From positions 124,001 to 188,000 of the forward strand of contig NZ_CP147846.1 of assembly GCF_037327425.1 (NCBI RefSeq): a DNA stretch of 64,000 nucleotides. Reading direction: 5' to 3'. The translations under genes and the position numbers were made by a program. Source of the stretch: Rhodococcus sovatensis (GTDB lineage: Bacteria > Actinomycetota > Actinomycetes > Mycobacteriales > Mycobacteriaceae). The notes under the pieces were generated by a model. The model did no database searches. It saw only the letters and a program-made list of their open reading frames with translations, and was not told the DNA's origin. Below, one piece after another: positions 26,396 through 33,922 of this stretch; position 1 is the stretch's first letter, and every line of letters starts with the position of its first letter.

Positions 26396-27064
26396 ATGGC
26401 ACAACAGGAGCGCGCTCGGCGAACCCGAGCGGCAATAGTGGAGGCCGCAGCATCGGAGTTCGCGCGACGCGGATACGCGGCAGCGTCGGTCAACACGATC
26501 CTCGAGGGCTCCAATGCCACCAAGGGTGCGATGTACTTCCATTTTCAGTCGAAGGAAGACCTGGCGAGAGCAGTGCTGAGCGCCGCGCTGGAGAAGTACG
26601 TTGCAATAACCGACAAGTGGAAGTCGTCCACTCGGCACCCGTTCGATGTGATCCACGGGATCATCGACGACATCGCGCGGAGCTTCCAGGACGACGTCAT
26701 CGTCCGAGCTGAATTCCGGTTGATCGTCGAGCCGGAGTTCTACAGCGAGGTACAGAACGGTGGTGGGCGCGTGTGGGGTACCGCAGGCGCGGAGCTCGCA
26801 CGTCGCGCGCAGGACATGGGCGACCTCGATCCCGAGTTCGGCCCGGAGAAGTTCATGCGCGTGCTGGCGGCTTCCATGGCGGGGCAGCGATACATGGCAG
26901 ATCTCGTCTCTGGCAGCAGCAACCTCCGTGCGCTGTTCGAGGAATCCTTGGAAGTGGTGCTCTACGCGATGGCGACGCCCCAGTGGCTCGGTCGTTGGCG
27001 CACCGAGGGATGGTGCGACCTCGGCCTCGACGCGACTGAAACAGCCTCTGACCTCACGGTTTGA
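26396..27064 (+). CDS. TetR regulator, ScbR/gamma-butyrolactone-receptor-like
   Basis: The 222-residue protein begins MAQQERARRTRAAIVEAAAS and has the TetR helix-turn-helix AASVNTILEGSNATKGAMYFHFQSKEDLA, closest in style to ScbR/ArpA receptors. The ligand is unknown; no butyrolactone synthase gene is in the window. ATG 26396 has GGAGG ten bases upstream; an in-frame extension covers AT-richer non-coding DNA and is rejected. The divergent lipase gene 0.8 kb away is a possible target. Confidence 0.85.
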   Translation: MAQQERARRTRAAIVEAAASEFARRGYAAASVNTILEGSNATKGAMYFHFQSKEDLARAVLSAALEKYVAITDKWKSSTRHPFDVIHGIIDDIARSFQDDVIVRAEFRLIVEPEFYSEVQNGGGRVWGTAGAELARRAQDMGDLDPEFGPEKFMRVLAASMAGQRYMADLVSGSSNLRALFEESLEVVLYAMATPQWLGRWRTEGWCDLGLDATETASDLTV

Positions 27065-27090
27065 GTTTTGCGCGAAAAGTGTCCTAAGCT
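27061..27090 (+). promoter_or_regulatory. Probable promoter of tRNA-Glu
   Basis: TTGAGT (27061-27066), 18-bp spacer, TAAGCT (27085-27090). It overlaps the end of the TetR gene and points to tRNA-Glu 86 bp downstream. Confidence 0.45.
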
Positions 27091-27175
27091 ATCCCAGCTC
27101 CCAACGGAACGCCGTTGAGGGTAACGGCGGAGCAGTTCGGTCTCGAAGATCTTCGAGGTCGGATGATTTCGTCGG

Positions 27176-27248
27176 GCCCCCTTCGTCTAGCGGCCTAGGA
27201 CGCCGCCCTTTCAAGGCGGTAGCGCGGGTTCGAATCCCGTAGGGGGTA
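27176..27248 (+). tRNA. tRNA-Glu (TTC)
   Basis: The 73-base cloverleaf has acceptor GCCCCCT/AGGGGGT (first pair G-U), anticodon loop CTTTCAA and T-loop GGTTCGAATCC. CCA is not encoded. It is the first of three tRNA genes before the island. Confidence 0.97.
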
Positions 27249-27384
27249 CGTAGGAAAAGGTCGGAATTGACAAACCGGCCAGCAGTACAGCAGTCTCTTT
27301 CAGGCCGCCGCGGTTCGAAGCAGGTTTATCGCCTGCTAGAGTATGCGACGGCAAGTCTCCTTCAGGGGAGATGTTTTACAGCAA

Positions 27385-27458
27385 GGCCCTGTGGCGCAGT
27401 TGGTTAGCGCGCCGCCCTGTCACGGCGGAGGTCGCGGGTTCGAGTCCCGTCAGGGTCG
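27385..27458 (+). tRNA. tRNA-Asp (GTC)
   Basis: The 74-base cloverleaf has acceptor GGCCCTG/CAGGGTC, anticodon loop CTGTCAC and T-arm GCGGGTTCGAGTCCCGT. CCA is not encoded. TAGAGT about 45 bp upstream is a likely -10 box. Confidence 0.97.
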
Positions 27459-27524
27459 CAAAATCGGTTCGAAAGTTCCGAGTTGCGTGTAGTTCACGAG
27501 ATGGCATTGTCACCGGTGCCGCCC

Positions 27525-27598
27525 GGCCAGGTAGCTCAGTTGGTACGAGCGTCCGCCTGAAAAGCGGAAGGTCGCCGGTTCGATCCCGGCCCTGGCCA
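27525..27598 (+). tRNA. tRNA-Phe (GAA), probable island attachment gene
   Basis: The 74-base cloverleaf has acceptor GGCCAGG/CCTGGCC, anticodon loop CTGAAAA and T-arm CCGGTTCGATCCCGG. An integrase remnant follows on the opposite strand, so its 3' end is the likely attachment site; I found no copy of the 3' end at the right side of the island. Confidence 0.97.
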
Positions 27599-27605
27599 CT
27601 TCAAG

Positions 27606-27630
27606 AACCACCTGGTGACGGGTGGTTTTT
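27606..27630 (+). terminator. Terminator after tRNA-Phe
   Basis: AACCACC (27606-27612) pairs with GGTGGTT (27621-27627), followed by TTT. Confidence 0.75.
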
Positions 27631-27664
27631 CTGTTTCCGGAGACGGTTCCTGATCGGCCCGATT

Positions 27665-27733
27665 TGACACGACCTGACACATCGGATTCCTTATTCCTCC
27701 GGCGGCTCCCCAAGGTGACACAGTCCGTGTCAC
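27665..27733. repeat. TGACAC repeats and GTGACAC palindrome near the attachment region
   Basis: TGACAC occurs at 27665, 27675 and 27716; the last is part of GTGACAC-AGTCC-GTGTCAC (27715-27733), which also overlaps the integrase stop. Arrangement next to an integrase suggests recombinase or excisionase arm sites. Confidence 0.4.
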
Positions 27734-28073
27734 TTCGCGTCCTTCTTCTTTCCCGCCGTGATGCTCCCCAGAGTGGCTGCGGCGTCAGCGCGTGCGTCGT
27801 TCGTGCTGTGCGCGTACGTCCTCAGCGAGAAGCCGGCATCCTGGTGCCCGAGCCACGCGGCGATCACAACCACGGGGACGCCGTTCAGGTGCATCAGGGT
27901 GGCGCACGAGTGGCGTGCATCGTGGAGCCGGACATGGGAAGACCGACACCGGCGAGCGCATTAGGCCACGCAGCGGTCAGGGTGTCCGGGTACGGTGCGA
28001 CGCCGAGCTCGTCCGCGACGACGTAGCCGCTGTCGATCCACTTCGATCCGAGCTTCAGCTTCGACTCCAGGTG
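27730..28073 (-). pseudogene. Tyrosine integrase C-terminal remnant, frameshifted
   Basis: The minus strand encodes an integrase C-terminus: WIDSGYVVADELGVAP, then after a one-base frameshift near 27937, HVRLHDARHSCATL, WLGHQDAGFS and the nucleophile tyrosine in LRTYAHS, ending KKKDAK. The Arg, His and Tyr catalytic residues are present. The N-terminal two thirds are missing: sequence homologous to the integrase stops about 28073, where the opposite-strand ATPase gene begins. The remnant lies next to tRNA-Phe as in integrative elements. It cannot be functional. Confidence 0.85.
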
Positions 28074-28087
28074 CGGAGCCGTTCACG

Positions 28088-29119
28088 GTGCCGCCCGCGC
28101 CGGGTGCCCCTACGCCTCCGGCGCCGGCAGTAGCACTCCCGCCTGTTGCCCCGGCCGAGCCCCTGAGCGCCGAGCAGCAACTCGTCGCCGATGCGATCAT
28201 CGAGCGGAACTCCGAGCGGAATTCGCTGTACGTCAGGCTGGCTCCGTACCTCACGATGCTGCCGCCCGAGGAGCGCGGTATCGAGGTCGCAGCGGCGATG
28301 AGCATGACCCGAGCGGATCGCACGGAAGCGGTCGACGCCGCCCTCTCCCGCACCGCCCGAAGCGCGTGGGAACGGCTGCGGGAGCCCGAGGTGAGTGGTG
28401 ACCGGTTCGTCGACGGCGGCAGCTTCATCCACAGCATCACCGACGTCACGCCTGCCGTCTGGGGCGCCGGGGAGGAAGTCCTGTGGGCCGAGGGTGAAGG
28501 TCTGATCGTGGCGGGCCCTCAGGGCGTCGGCAAGTCCACCCTCGCGGGCAACCTGGTCGCGGCGATGATCACCGGCGGCGATGTGCTGGCCTATCCGGTC
28601 AAGTGTGTCGACAGGATCCTGTACCTGGCGATGGACCGCCCGAAGCAGATCGCGCGTGCCCTCCGGCGGCAGCTCGGCGAGGTCCCCGAGGACGAGCTCG
28701 CGCAGCGGCTGATCGTGTGGCAGGGACCGCCGCCGGAGGATCTCGCAGCGCACCCGGAGCGGCTGCTGGCGATGGCGGAGAAGGCGAAGGCCGACGTGGT
28801 GATCGTCGACTCGTTGAAAGACGCAGCGCTCGGACTCAGCTCCGATGAAGTCGGCGCCGGCTGGAACCGGGCCCGGCAGACGGTGCTCGCGGCTGGGGTC
28901 GACGTCCTCGAACTGCACCACGACCGCAAGACGAGCGACGTCACCGCGCCGGCAATCGAGAAGCTGTACGGCAGCGTCTGGATTACGTCGGGCGCCGGTT
29001 CGGTGATCCACCTCGGCGGAGAGCCGGGCGACCCCATCGTTCGGCTGAGCCACCTGAAGCAGCCCTCCGCCGAGGTCGGCCCGTTCCAGATCAATCACGA
29101 CGGGGTCACGGCACCATGA
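28088..29119 (+). CDS. RepA-like AAA ATPase (AAA_25), N-terminus uncertain
   Basis: The frame encodes a RecA-fold ATPase with Walker A GPQGVGKS (28514-28537) and Walker B ADVVIVDSL, followed by LELHHDRK. It resembles RepA-type hexameric helicases found beside actinobacterial integrases and plasmid primases. GTG 28088 is the first plausible start; the open frame extends left into the integrase remnant, and the Pro/Ala-rich first 30 residues suggest that the true N-terminus was lost at the junction near 28073. The stop overlaps the next ATG (ATGA). Confidence 0.75.
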   Translation: MPPAPGAPTPPAPAVALPPVAPAEPLSAEQQLVADAIIERNSERNSLYVRLAPYLTMLPPEERGIEVAAAMSMTRADRTEAVDAALSRTARSAWERLREPEVSGDRFVDGGSFIHSITDVTPAVWGAGEEVLWAEGEGLIVAGPQGVGKSTLAGNLVAAMITGGDVLAYPVKCVDRILYLAMDRPKQIARALRRQLGEVPEDELAQRLIVWQGPPPEDLAAHPERLLAMAEKAKADVVIVDSLKDAALGLSSDEVGAGWNRARQTVLAAGVDVLELHHDRKTSDVTAPAIEKLYGSVWITSGAGSVIHLGGEPGDPIVRLSHLKQPSAEVGPFQINHDGVTAP

Positions 29120-29367
29120 CGATCCACGACGCTACCGACCTCGAGGAGCTGGCGCGGCGCCCCGGCGGGGTCACAGTGACGTCCGCCGCGCAGGCCCTGT
29201 TCGATGTGGAGAAGCCGACCGATGCCCAACGCGAGAAGGCTCGGCGGAAGCTCAACAAGCTCCACGGCGGCGGCAAGATCACCGCGGGGAACGTGGGTGG
29301 CGCGACCGTCTACACCGCGTCGACGGGCCTCACGGTGGTGGAACCGCGGGGTGCATCCTCCGCGTAG
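29116..29367 (+). CDS. Small protein coupled to the AAA ATPase
   Basis: The 83-residue protein begins at the ATG overlapping the ATPase stop. It has a helix-rich, charged centre (TDAQREKARRKLNKLHGGGKI) followed by a beta-like segment VGGATVYTAS, compatible with a small winged-helix DNA-binding fold. No named family is recognised. Position suggests an accessory replication or copy-control factor for the element. Confidence 0.6.
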   Translation: MTIHDATDLEELARRPGGVTVTSAAQALFDVEKPTDAQREKARRKLNKLHGGGKITAGNVGGATVYTASTGLTVVEPRGASSA

Positions 29368-29498
29368 AGGGTCACGGAGGGGGTCACGCGATAGATTTCG
29401 GCGGATTTCTATCCGTGACCCTGCGTGACCCTCCGCATGACCCTGTGACCTGCACATTCCTAGAAAACGTGACCCTGCGTGACCCTCCGCGTGACCCT
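29368..29498. repeat. GTGACCCT iteron-like repeats, candidate replication origin
   Basis: GTGACCCT occurs at 29415, 29425, 29469, 29479 and 29491, with variants ATGACCCT (29437) and GTGACCTG (29445), and inverted GGGTCAC copies at 29369 and 29381. The block GTGACCCTGCGTGACCCT is repeated 54 bp apart with the same 10- and 12-bp spacing. This is iteron architecture next to a RepA-like ATPase gene. Confidence 0.7.
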
Positions 29499-29554
29499 GA
29501 GTCTGTGCGTGTCTCCCAAGCGAGGATGTAGCTGGACCCTCCTCCCTCCGATGA

Positions 29555-29577
29555 CTGTCGGTACCGGTGGCTACCTT
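29555..29577 (+). promoter_or_regulatory. RecA-NDp/PafBC-type promoter
   Basis: CTGTCGGTA (29555-29563), 8-bp spacer, TACCTT (29572-29577). The known actinobacterial DNA-damage promoter motif is TTGTCRGTG-N8-TAnnnT. It lies 45 bp before the start of the next gene. Confidence 0.65.
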
Positions 29578-29622
29578 CAATGCAGGGCGCCGCGACGCAG
29601 CGCCCACGGCTGGAGGTGGCAC

Positions 29623-30108
29623 ATGGAACCCGTCACAGTGATCGCAACTGCGATCGCACTCGGCGCATCGGACGGTGCGCGGGAGACCACGAAGAAGGCG
29701 ATCGGCGATGCCTACGCTGCGGTGAAGGGCTGGATCACGAGCAAGTACGGATCGGTCAGCGGCGAGGTCGTGGGCCTGGAGCAAGACCCTGAGGAAGAGC
29801 TCCGTCGCGCGCTTCTCGCGAAGAAGCTAGATCAGGCCGGTGCGGGCAGCGACGTAGAACTGCTCAACCTCGCGCAGGTCCTGATTGCCGCGGTCGAGGA
29901 TGAGGCTCCCGAGCTCCCGGCAACGGTCGGCGTCGCCATCCGCCGTGCGTCGGTGGGTGGTGACATCGAAGTCGTGAATGTCTCGGTCGACGGTGGAAGC
30001 GGCGTCATCGCCGAGGACATCGCCGCGGACGGTTCGGTGCGGATCGGTGGAGTGTCGGCTCGCGCCCCTCAGGAGCCGCCCCACCCTCCACGGGCGCGGG
30101 AGCAGTAG
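29623..30108 (+). CDS. Helical N-terminal domain protein of the HEPN operon (5' part of a frameshifted gene)
   Basis: The 161-residue frame (GGAGG upstream) has a helical domain with DGARETTKKAIGDAYAAVKG and EELRRALLAKKLDQAGAG, similar in style to effector-associated or adaptor domains in actinobacterial conflict proteins, then beta-rich VGGDIEVVNVSVDGG. It ends abruptly in a Pro/Arg-rich tail at 30108, while coding character continues in the -1 frame (30105 onward: QRNVNAGRDIITNVNYG). I infer one original protein of about 390 residues split by a frameshift between 30050 and 30105. Function is not known. Confidence 0.6.
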   Translation: MEPVTVIATAIALGASDGARETTKKAIGDAYAAVKGWITSKYGSVSGEVVGLEQDPEEELRRALLAKKLDQAGAGSDVELLNLAQVLIAAVEDEAPELPATVGVAIRRASVGGDIEVVNVSVDGGSGVIAEDIAADGSVRIGGVSARAPQEPPHPPRAREQ

Positions 30109-30239
30109 ACGGTTCGTCTGCTCCCGCGCAGGCCTTCACCTCGTCGCAGCGCAACGTCAACGCCGGCCGCGACATCATCACCAACGTCAACTACGGGGCG
30201 CCCACGGAGGCTGGCAACAGCGGTGGGCGCATCCGTGCA

Positions 30240-30800
30240 GTGACCGTCTCGATCGAAGCGCTGCCGATCGGAACCAACCTCTGGGCCGTGAAGGTGAACA
30301 ACGGCACCTCCGGACCCATCACCGATCTCGATGTCGACGTGTACACGGTGGAGGACGACGGCGACCATTCGTCGGACCGGTGCCGACCGGCGAAGGGGAA
30401 CATCTCCATGCGGCAGCTTGTGCACGATGTGCTGTCAGAGGGCTTGAGCGGAGGTCTCGACGCCATCGGGCAGCGGGCTCAGTCGATGTACTCGGGATTG
30501 CCGCCGGGGTCCGGATTCGGTTCGCAGATGTCACAGCTGGGTCAACTGGGTAGCTTCGGTCCCATGTTGTCCGGCCAGTTCGTGAACTCGCCGCAGGGGT
30601 CCCAGGTGCTCCAACACATGCAGCAGCAGATGATCGACAGGTTTCCCCGGGTCATTCCGGCCGGCCAGTCTGCCGGTGTGCTGTACGTCGTCGACGGTGA
30701 CGCCGAGGTTCGCGCCGACATCCAGTTTGCCGACGAAGTGGGAGCGCTCTGGCGCCGCCCGTTCGGCGAGTCGCCGACACCTGTACTGGCAGAGGAGTAG
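30240..30800 (+). CDS. C-terminal part of the frameshifted adaptor-like gene
   Basis: The frame encodes 186 residues from GTG 30240, but coding character begins earlier, about 30105, without a start codon. It contains SIEALPIGTNLWAVKVNNGT, a beta-sandwich-like segment, a Gly/Gln/Met-rich stretch and VIPAGQSAGVLYVVDGDAEV. Domain identity is unknown. It ends six bases before the HEPN gene. If not a separate gene it is the 3' half of the one starting at 29623. Confidence 0.5.
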   Translation: MTVSIEALPIGTNLWAVKVNNGTSGPITDLDVDVYTVEDDGDHSSDRCRPAKGNISMRQLVHDVLSEGLSGGLDAIGQRAQSMYSGLPPGSGFGSQMSQLGQLGSFGPMLSGQFVNSPQGSQVLQHMQQQMIDRFPRVIPAGQSAGVLYVVDGDAEVRADIQFADEVGALWRRPFGESPTPVLAEE

Positions 30801-30806
30801 CTGCAT

Positions 30807-32288
30807 ATGGTGGATCGGTTCCCGGAGCAGACCCCTGAGACCATCGGACAGTTCCAGGTGGTGTCCAAGGCAATGGCAGCCGAGACGACGGCAACGCCAC
30901 CCCGAACCGGCGTGCTGAGGTTCCGGGACAACCGCGTTGAGCTTGAGGTCAGTCCCAGCTTCAACCCGATCGTCGAGTGGACCCAGCGCGGACCCGGATC
31001 CTTCGCCGGCGGCCCTTCGCAGCAACGCGTCACCGACGACGCCGTCGTGCTGGGCGCGACCGCGATCAACCCCGGCGAAGTGTCGCTATGGGGTCTGCGT
31101 TCCATGCGTCGCCACCTGCTCGGGTTCCCGAGCCCCGGGGAAGACGAACCACGCAGCCGCGAGGTGCTGCGCGCGGACTGGTGCTTCGTCGGCGCGCTGC
31201 TCCCCGACGACGAGACCGAGTTCGACACGGTGACCTTGGATGTCACCGGACTCCACGCGTTCGCCAACCTGCCTTCGGTCCACACCGAGTTGCCCGACAC
31301 CGGTATGACACCGATGAAGTGGGTCTATGACCCGCCGGACGCCGCCGAGGGGGTTGTGTCGACTCCCGCAACCGGGAAGGTGCGGTTCGAGCCGCTGGCA
31401 TCAATCCCGACGCTCGGTGGTCCGGACATCGTTCTCACGACGGGCACACGCCTGAAGTTGGCATTCGACCACGAGCTTCCGTTGTCCACGATTGTGTCCA
31501 CCGTCGCGACACCAATCGCAACCGCGCTCACGATTCTCAACGGGGCCGAGTGCCGCGTCCGCCAGCTGAACCTGTCAGTCCCGAGTGGGGACTCCGCAGA
31601 CGTGTACGGCCACGTGGTCGACGCGTCCGCGCCCCGCGACTGCACCGAGGAAACTCTCCTCACGCTCGAAGGTGCCGGTGGCGCCGACTTCATCGGCCGG
31701 TGGCTTGAACTCTCGCAGCGGGTATCGCCGGTGCCACAGATTCTCGCGGCGTCCTACGCCGGGGAGTTCCAGACGGTGGAGACCGAAGCGTTGAGCCTGT
31801 GCACCGCAGCCGAGAATCTCCACCGGCGGCTGTATCCGGGCGAACGTCGGTGGACGGGGGAGACTGTCGACGCGGCCGCAGCGGGACTGGAGGACGCCGA
31901 CATTCCCGACGAGGTGCGACAGGCGCTTCAGCAGGCAGTCGGGCAATACCTCTACGAGCCGTCGTTCCCCAGCCGCATCGAGGCATTGGCGGGCCGGGCG
32001 GCCGAGGCTGTTCCGGAGTGTGTCGGTCGGATCAACCGTTGGAAGCGCGCGGTGACGGATCAGCGGAACACGCTTGCACATGGGCTGCGCCAGGAGGGGG
32101 AGAATCCAGACCTCACCGAGATGCACTACATCACCCGGTCCCTGCGATGGGTCCTGACCGTGTGCCTGTTGCTGGAGGCGGGAGTTCCACCGGAGCGTTT
32201 GGCAGGCGCGGTTCGCGCAAACAGCCGTTTCGAGCGCGATGCACGGAACTGGCGGAGCATATGGCCGAAGGTGTTCGCGCGGGAGTAG
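30807..32288 (+). CDS. ApeA-like protein with C-terminal HEPN domain
   Basis: The 493-residue protein has an N-terminal half resembling the ApeA beta-rich domain (GVLRFRDNRVELEV, INPGEVSLWGLRS) and a C-terminal helical HEPN domain with the RNase motif R-x4-H: Arg420 and His425 in RNTLAHG. ApeA-type proteins are single-gene anti-phage HEPN nucleases that act by abortive infection. GAGGAG lies nine bases upstream of the ATG. It follows the adaptor-like frames by six bases and probably shares their damage-type promoter. Identity as a defence nuclease is inferred from the motif and context. Confidence 0.75.
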   Translation: MVDRFPEQTPETIGQFQVVSKAMAAETTATPPRTGVLRFRDNRVELEVSPSFNPIVEWTQRGPGSFAGGPSQQRVTDDAVVLGATAINPGEVSLWGLRSMRRHLLGFPSPGEDEPRSREVLRADWCFVGALLPDDETEFDTVTLDVTGLHAFANLPSVHTELPDTGMTPMKWVYDPPDAAEGVVSTPATGKVRFEPLASIPTLGGPDIVLTTGTRLKLAFDHELPLSTIVSTVATPIATALTILNGAECRVRQLNLSVPSGDSADVYGHVVDASAPRDCTEETLLTLEGAGGADFIGRWLELSQRVSPVPQILAASYAGEFQTVETEALSLCTAAENLHRRLYPGERRWTGETVDAAAAGLEDADIPDEVRQALQQAVGQYLYEPSFPSRIEALAGRAAEAVPECVGRINRWKRAVTDQRNTLAHGLRQEGENPDLTEMHYITRSLRWVLTVCLLLEAGVPPERLAGAVRANSRFERDARNWRSIWPKVFARE

Positions 32289-32362
32289 GCCAGTCGCGCC
32301 GACCGTCCGGTGGGCACCAGAGCCGCGCCTCGCCTTGTCGCGGGCACCGAACGCCACGTCGA

Positions 32363-32385
32363 CTGTCGGTACCGCCGCCTACCCT
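32363..32385 (+). promoter_or_regulatory. Second RecA-NDp/PafBC-type promoter
   Basis: CTGTCGGTA (32363-32371), 8-bp spacer, TACCCT (32380-32385), nearly identical to the copy at 29555. It precedes the gene starting at 32438 by 52 bp. Confidence 0.6.
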
Positions 32386-32437
32386 GACGCCACCGCGCGA
32401 GCGCTCCGCTCGCGACCATCCCTATACGGAGGCCCCC

Positions 32438-32928
32438 ATGACATTCGACGAGCTGCGCACCCTAGTAGCCGACTCCACCGCGAGCGACTGGCACCGCATC
32501 CTGAAGATCGGCCCCACCTACCGCGACCGCTTCGGCGCATGGTCAGGTCCGGGTGATACCTCCGGTCTCGACCACGACAGCCACGCCGAGATAGTGGTGT
32601 ACCGGCCCGACATCGACCTCACGATCGCTACGGGATGGCCGAGAACCGAGACGACCGTGACCTGTCTTTCGAGTGGTCGGAGAACTTCCCCGACTCGAAA
32701 ATCCGTGAGATCAGCCTGGTCGACTTCTTCTGGCACGGATCGCTGGTCGACAGACTCAACTACGCAAACGTCGACGGCGCCCGCGGCATCCTTCCCTTGG
32801 GCGGCGGACATCAGGGGCTGCGCATCACCCGGTACGAGCTCGCGGTGGCGCGGCTGCTCAGCGACATCGGGGAGTACCGGGAGTTCGACCGGTACTACTC
32901 CTCGGTGCCGTTCGAACTCCAGGACTGA
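32438..32928 (+). pseudogene. Hypothetical protein gene with a single frameshift
   Basis: The first frame reads MTFDELRTLVADSTASDWHR through VVYRPDIDLTIATG, then coding character switches at about 32633 to the frame MAENRDDRDLSFEWSENFPD through VDFFWHGSLVDRL and ends FELQD at 32928. Joining the frames yields one protein of about 163 residues of a type seen in actinobacterial genomes. A one-base loss in CTACGGGATGG explains the break. The 3' frame has its own ATG (32635) and could be made separately. No function is known. Confidence 0.65.
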
Positions 32929-32936
32929 CCACCGAG

Positions 32937-33395
32937 ATGTCGCTCGAACTCGTAGACCTGCGTCGCGGTGACGCGAACCGGTACTCCTGGGTGCCGCCGT
33001 TCAACTTCGAGACCGCCTACGAGAACGAGCGGTGGTGGGGCGACGTCCCGTACCTGTTCGACGACCCCTGGTACGTACAGGTGCTGGACGGCGGTGCCGA
33101 AGTCGCTCGCGTCGAACTCGACGACCCCGGCGGCATCAACCCCGAGTACGTCGATGTGCCGGAGTTGGGACCGGAGCGGTTGGAGATCCAGTTCCTCGAG
33201 GTGGCCACCGCCGAATGTGGTCGTGGTGTCGGCACCCGAGTGGTGCGGGCACTGCAGGAGCGGCATCCGGATCGGCGGTTGTTCGCGTACTCGGAGGAGG
33301 CGCACGGGTTCTGGGCGTCGCTCGGCTGGGAGCGGTTCGATCACCCGGAGGGTGAGCGGTTCCATCGGCCGCTGTTCATCCAGCAGCGGTTGTGA
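32937..33395 (+). CDS. GNAT family N-acetyltransferase
   Basis: The 152-residue protein has a GNAT core: LEIQFLEVATAECGRGVGTR with the acetyl-CoA loop (CGRGVGT) and a C-terminal HGFWASLGWERF segment. The substrate is unknown. It starts nine bases after the preceding frame and overlaps a possible start of the DUF488 gene, so it is in the same transcription unit downstream of the second damage-type promoter. Confidence 0.75.
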   Translation: MSLELVDLRRGDANRYSWVPPFNFETAYENERWWGDVPYLFDDPWYVQVLDGGAEVARVELDDPGGINPEYVDVPELGPERLEIQFLEVATAECGRGVGTRVVRALQERHPDRRLFAYSEEAHGFWASLGWERFDHPEGERFHRPLFIQQRL

Positions 33396-33457
33396 CCCGC
33401 GCCGCGTATTCGCCGGTTGCTGTAATCCCCGCGCACGGCGTGGTGCAGGATAGTCAG

Positions 33458-33922
33458 GTGGCATCAGCTGACTTCAAGTACGACGAGAACGGCACCCTGG
33501 TCAGCGTCGGCTACGAGGGCAAGACCGTCGGTGACCTCGTTGCTCAACTCCTCGACCAGGACGTGCGAGTGCTCGTGGACGTGCGCCTGACACCCCTCAG
33601 CCGTAAGCCGGGTCTGTCGAAGACGAAGCTCGCCGCGGCCTTACGTGCCGCTGGGATCGAGTACGTCCATCACCGCGCCCTGGGCAACCCGAAGGACAAC
33701 CGCGCGGGGTTCCGCGCTGGCGAGCCCGAATCTCTGGCGAGGTACCGCGAGGTGCTCGACACCGCCGACGCGACCGATGCGCTCGCGCACGTGTGCGAGC
33801 TCCTGGATGGAGGTGCGGTGGCACTGCTGTGCTTCGAGCACGACCACGCCGAGTGCCACCGGAACATCGTCGTGGACCGGGTGCTTCAGACCCGCCCCAA
33901 CGCCGCTGTGGTGCACGTCTAG
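33458..33922 (+). CDS. DUF488 family protein
   Basis: GTG 33458 (AGGA seven bases before) gives 154 residues with the DUF488 pattern: VGYEGKTVGDLV, VDVRLTPLSRKPGLSK, ALGNPK and the C-terminal cysteine motif LLCFEHDHAECHRNIVVD. The conserved CxE...CHR resembles a phosphatase-like or metal-binding loop, but the biochemical function is unknown. DUF488 genes are common in defence islands. The stop overlaps by four bases the end of the convergent gene. Confidence 0.8.
   Translation: MASADFKYDENGTLVSVGYEGKTVGDLVAQLLDQDVRVLVDVRLTPLSRKPGLSKTKLAAALRAAGIEYVHHRALGNPKDNRAGFRAGEPESLARYREVLDTADATDALAHVCELLDGGAVALLCFEHDHAECHRNIVVDRVLQTRPNAAVVHV

Noticed and set aside
28055..29098. A 347-residue minus-strand frame opposite the AAA ATPase
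   Set aside because: Shadow of the plus-strand ATPase, which has clear Walker motifs.
29095..29784. A 229-residue minus-strand frame across the iterons
   Set aside because: Its HAEGHAGSR repeats are translations of GTGACCCT iterons, and a promoter and gene lie on the other strand.
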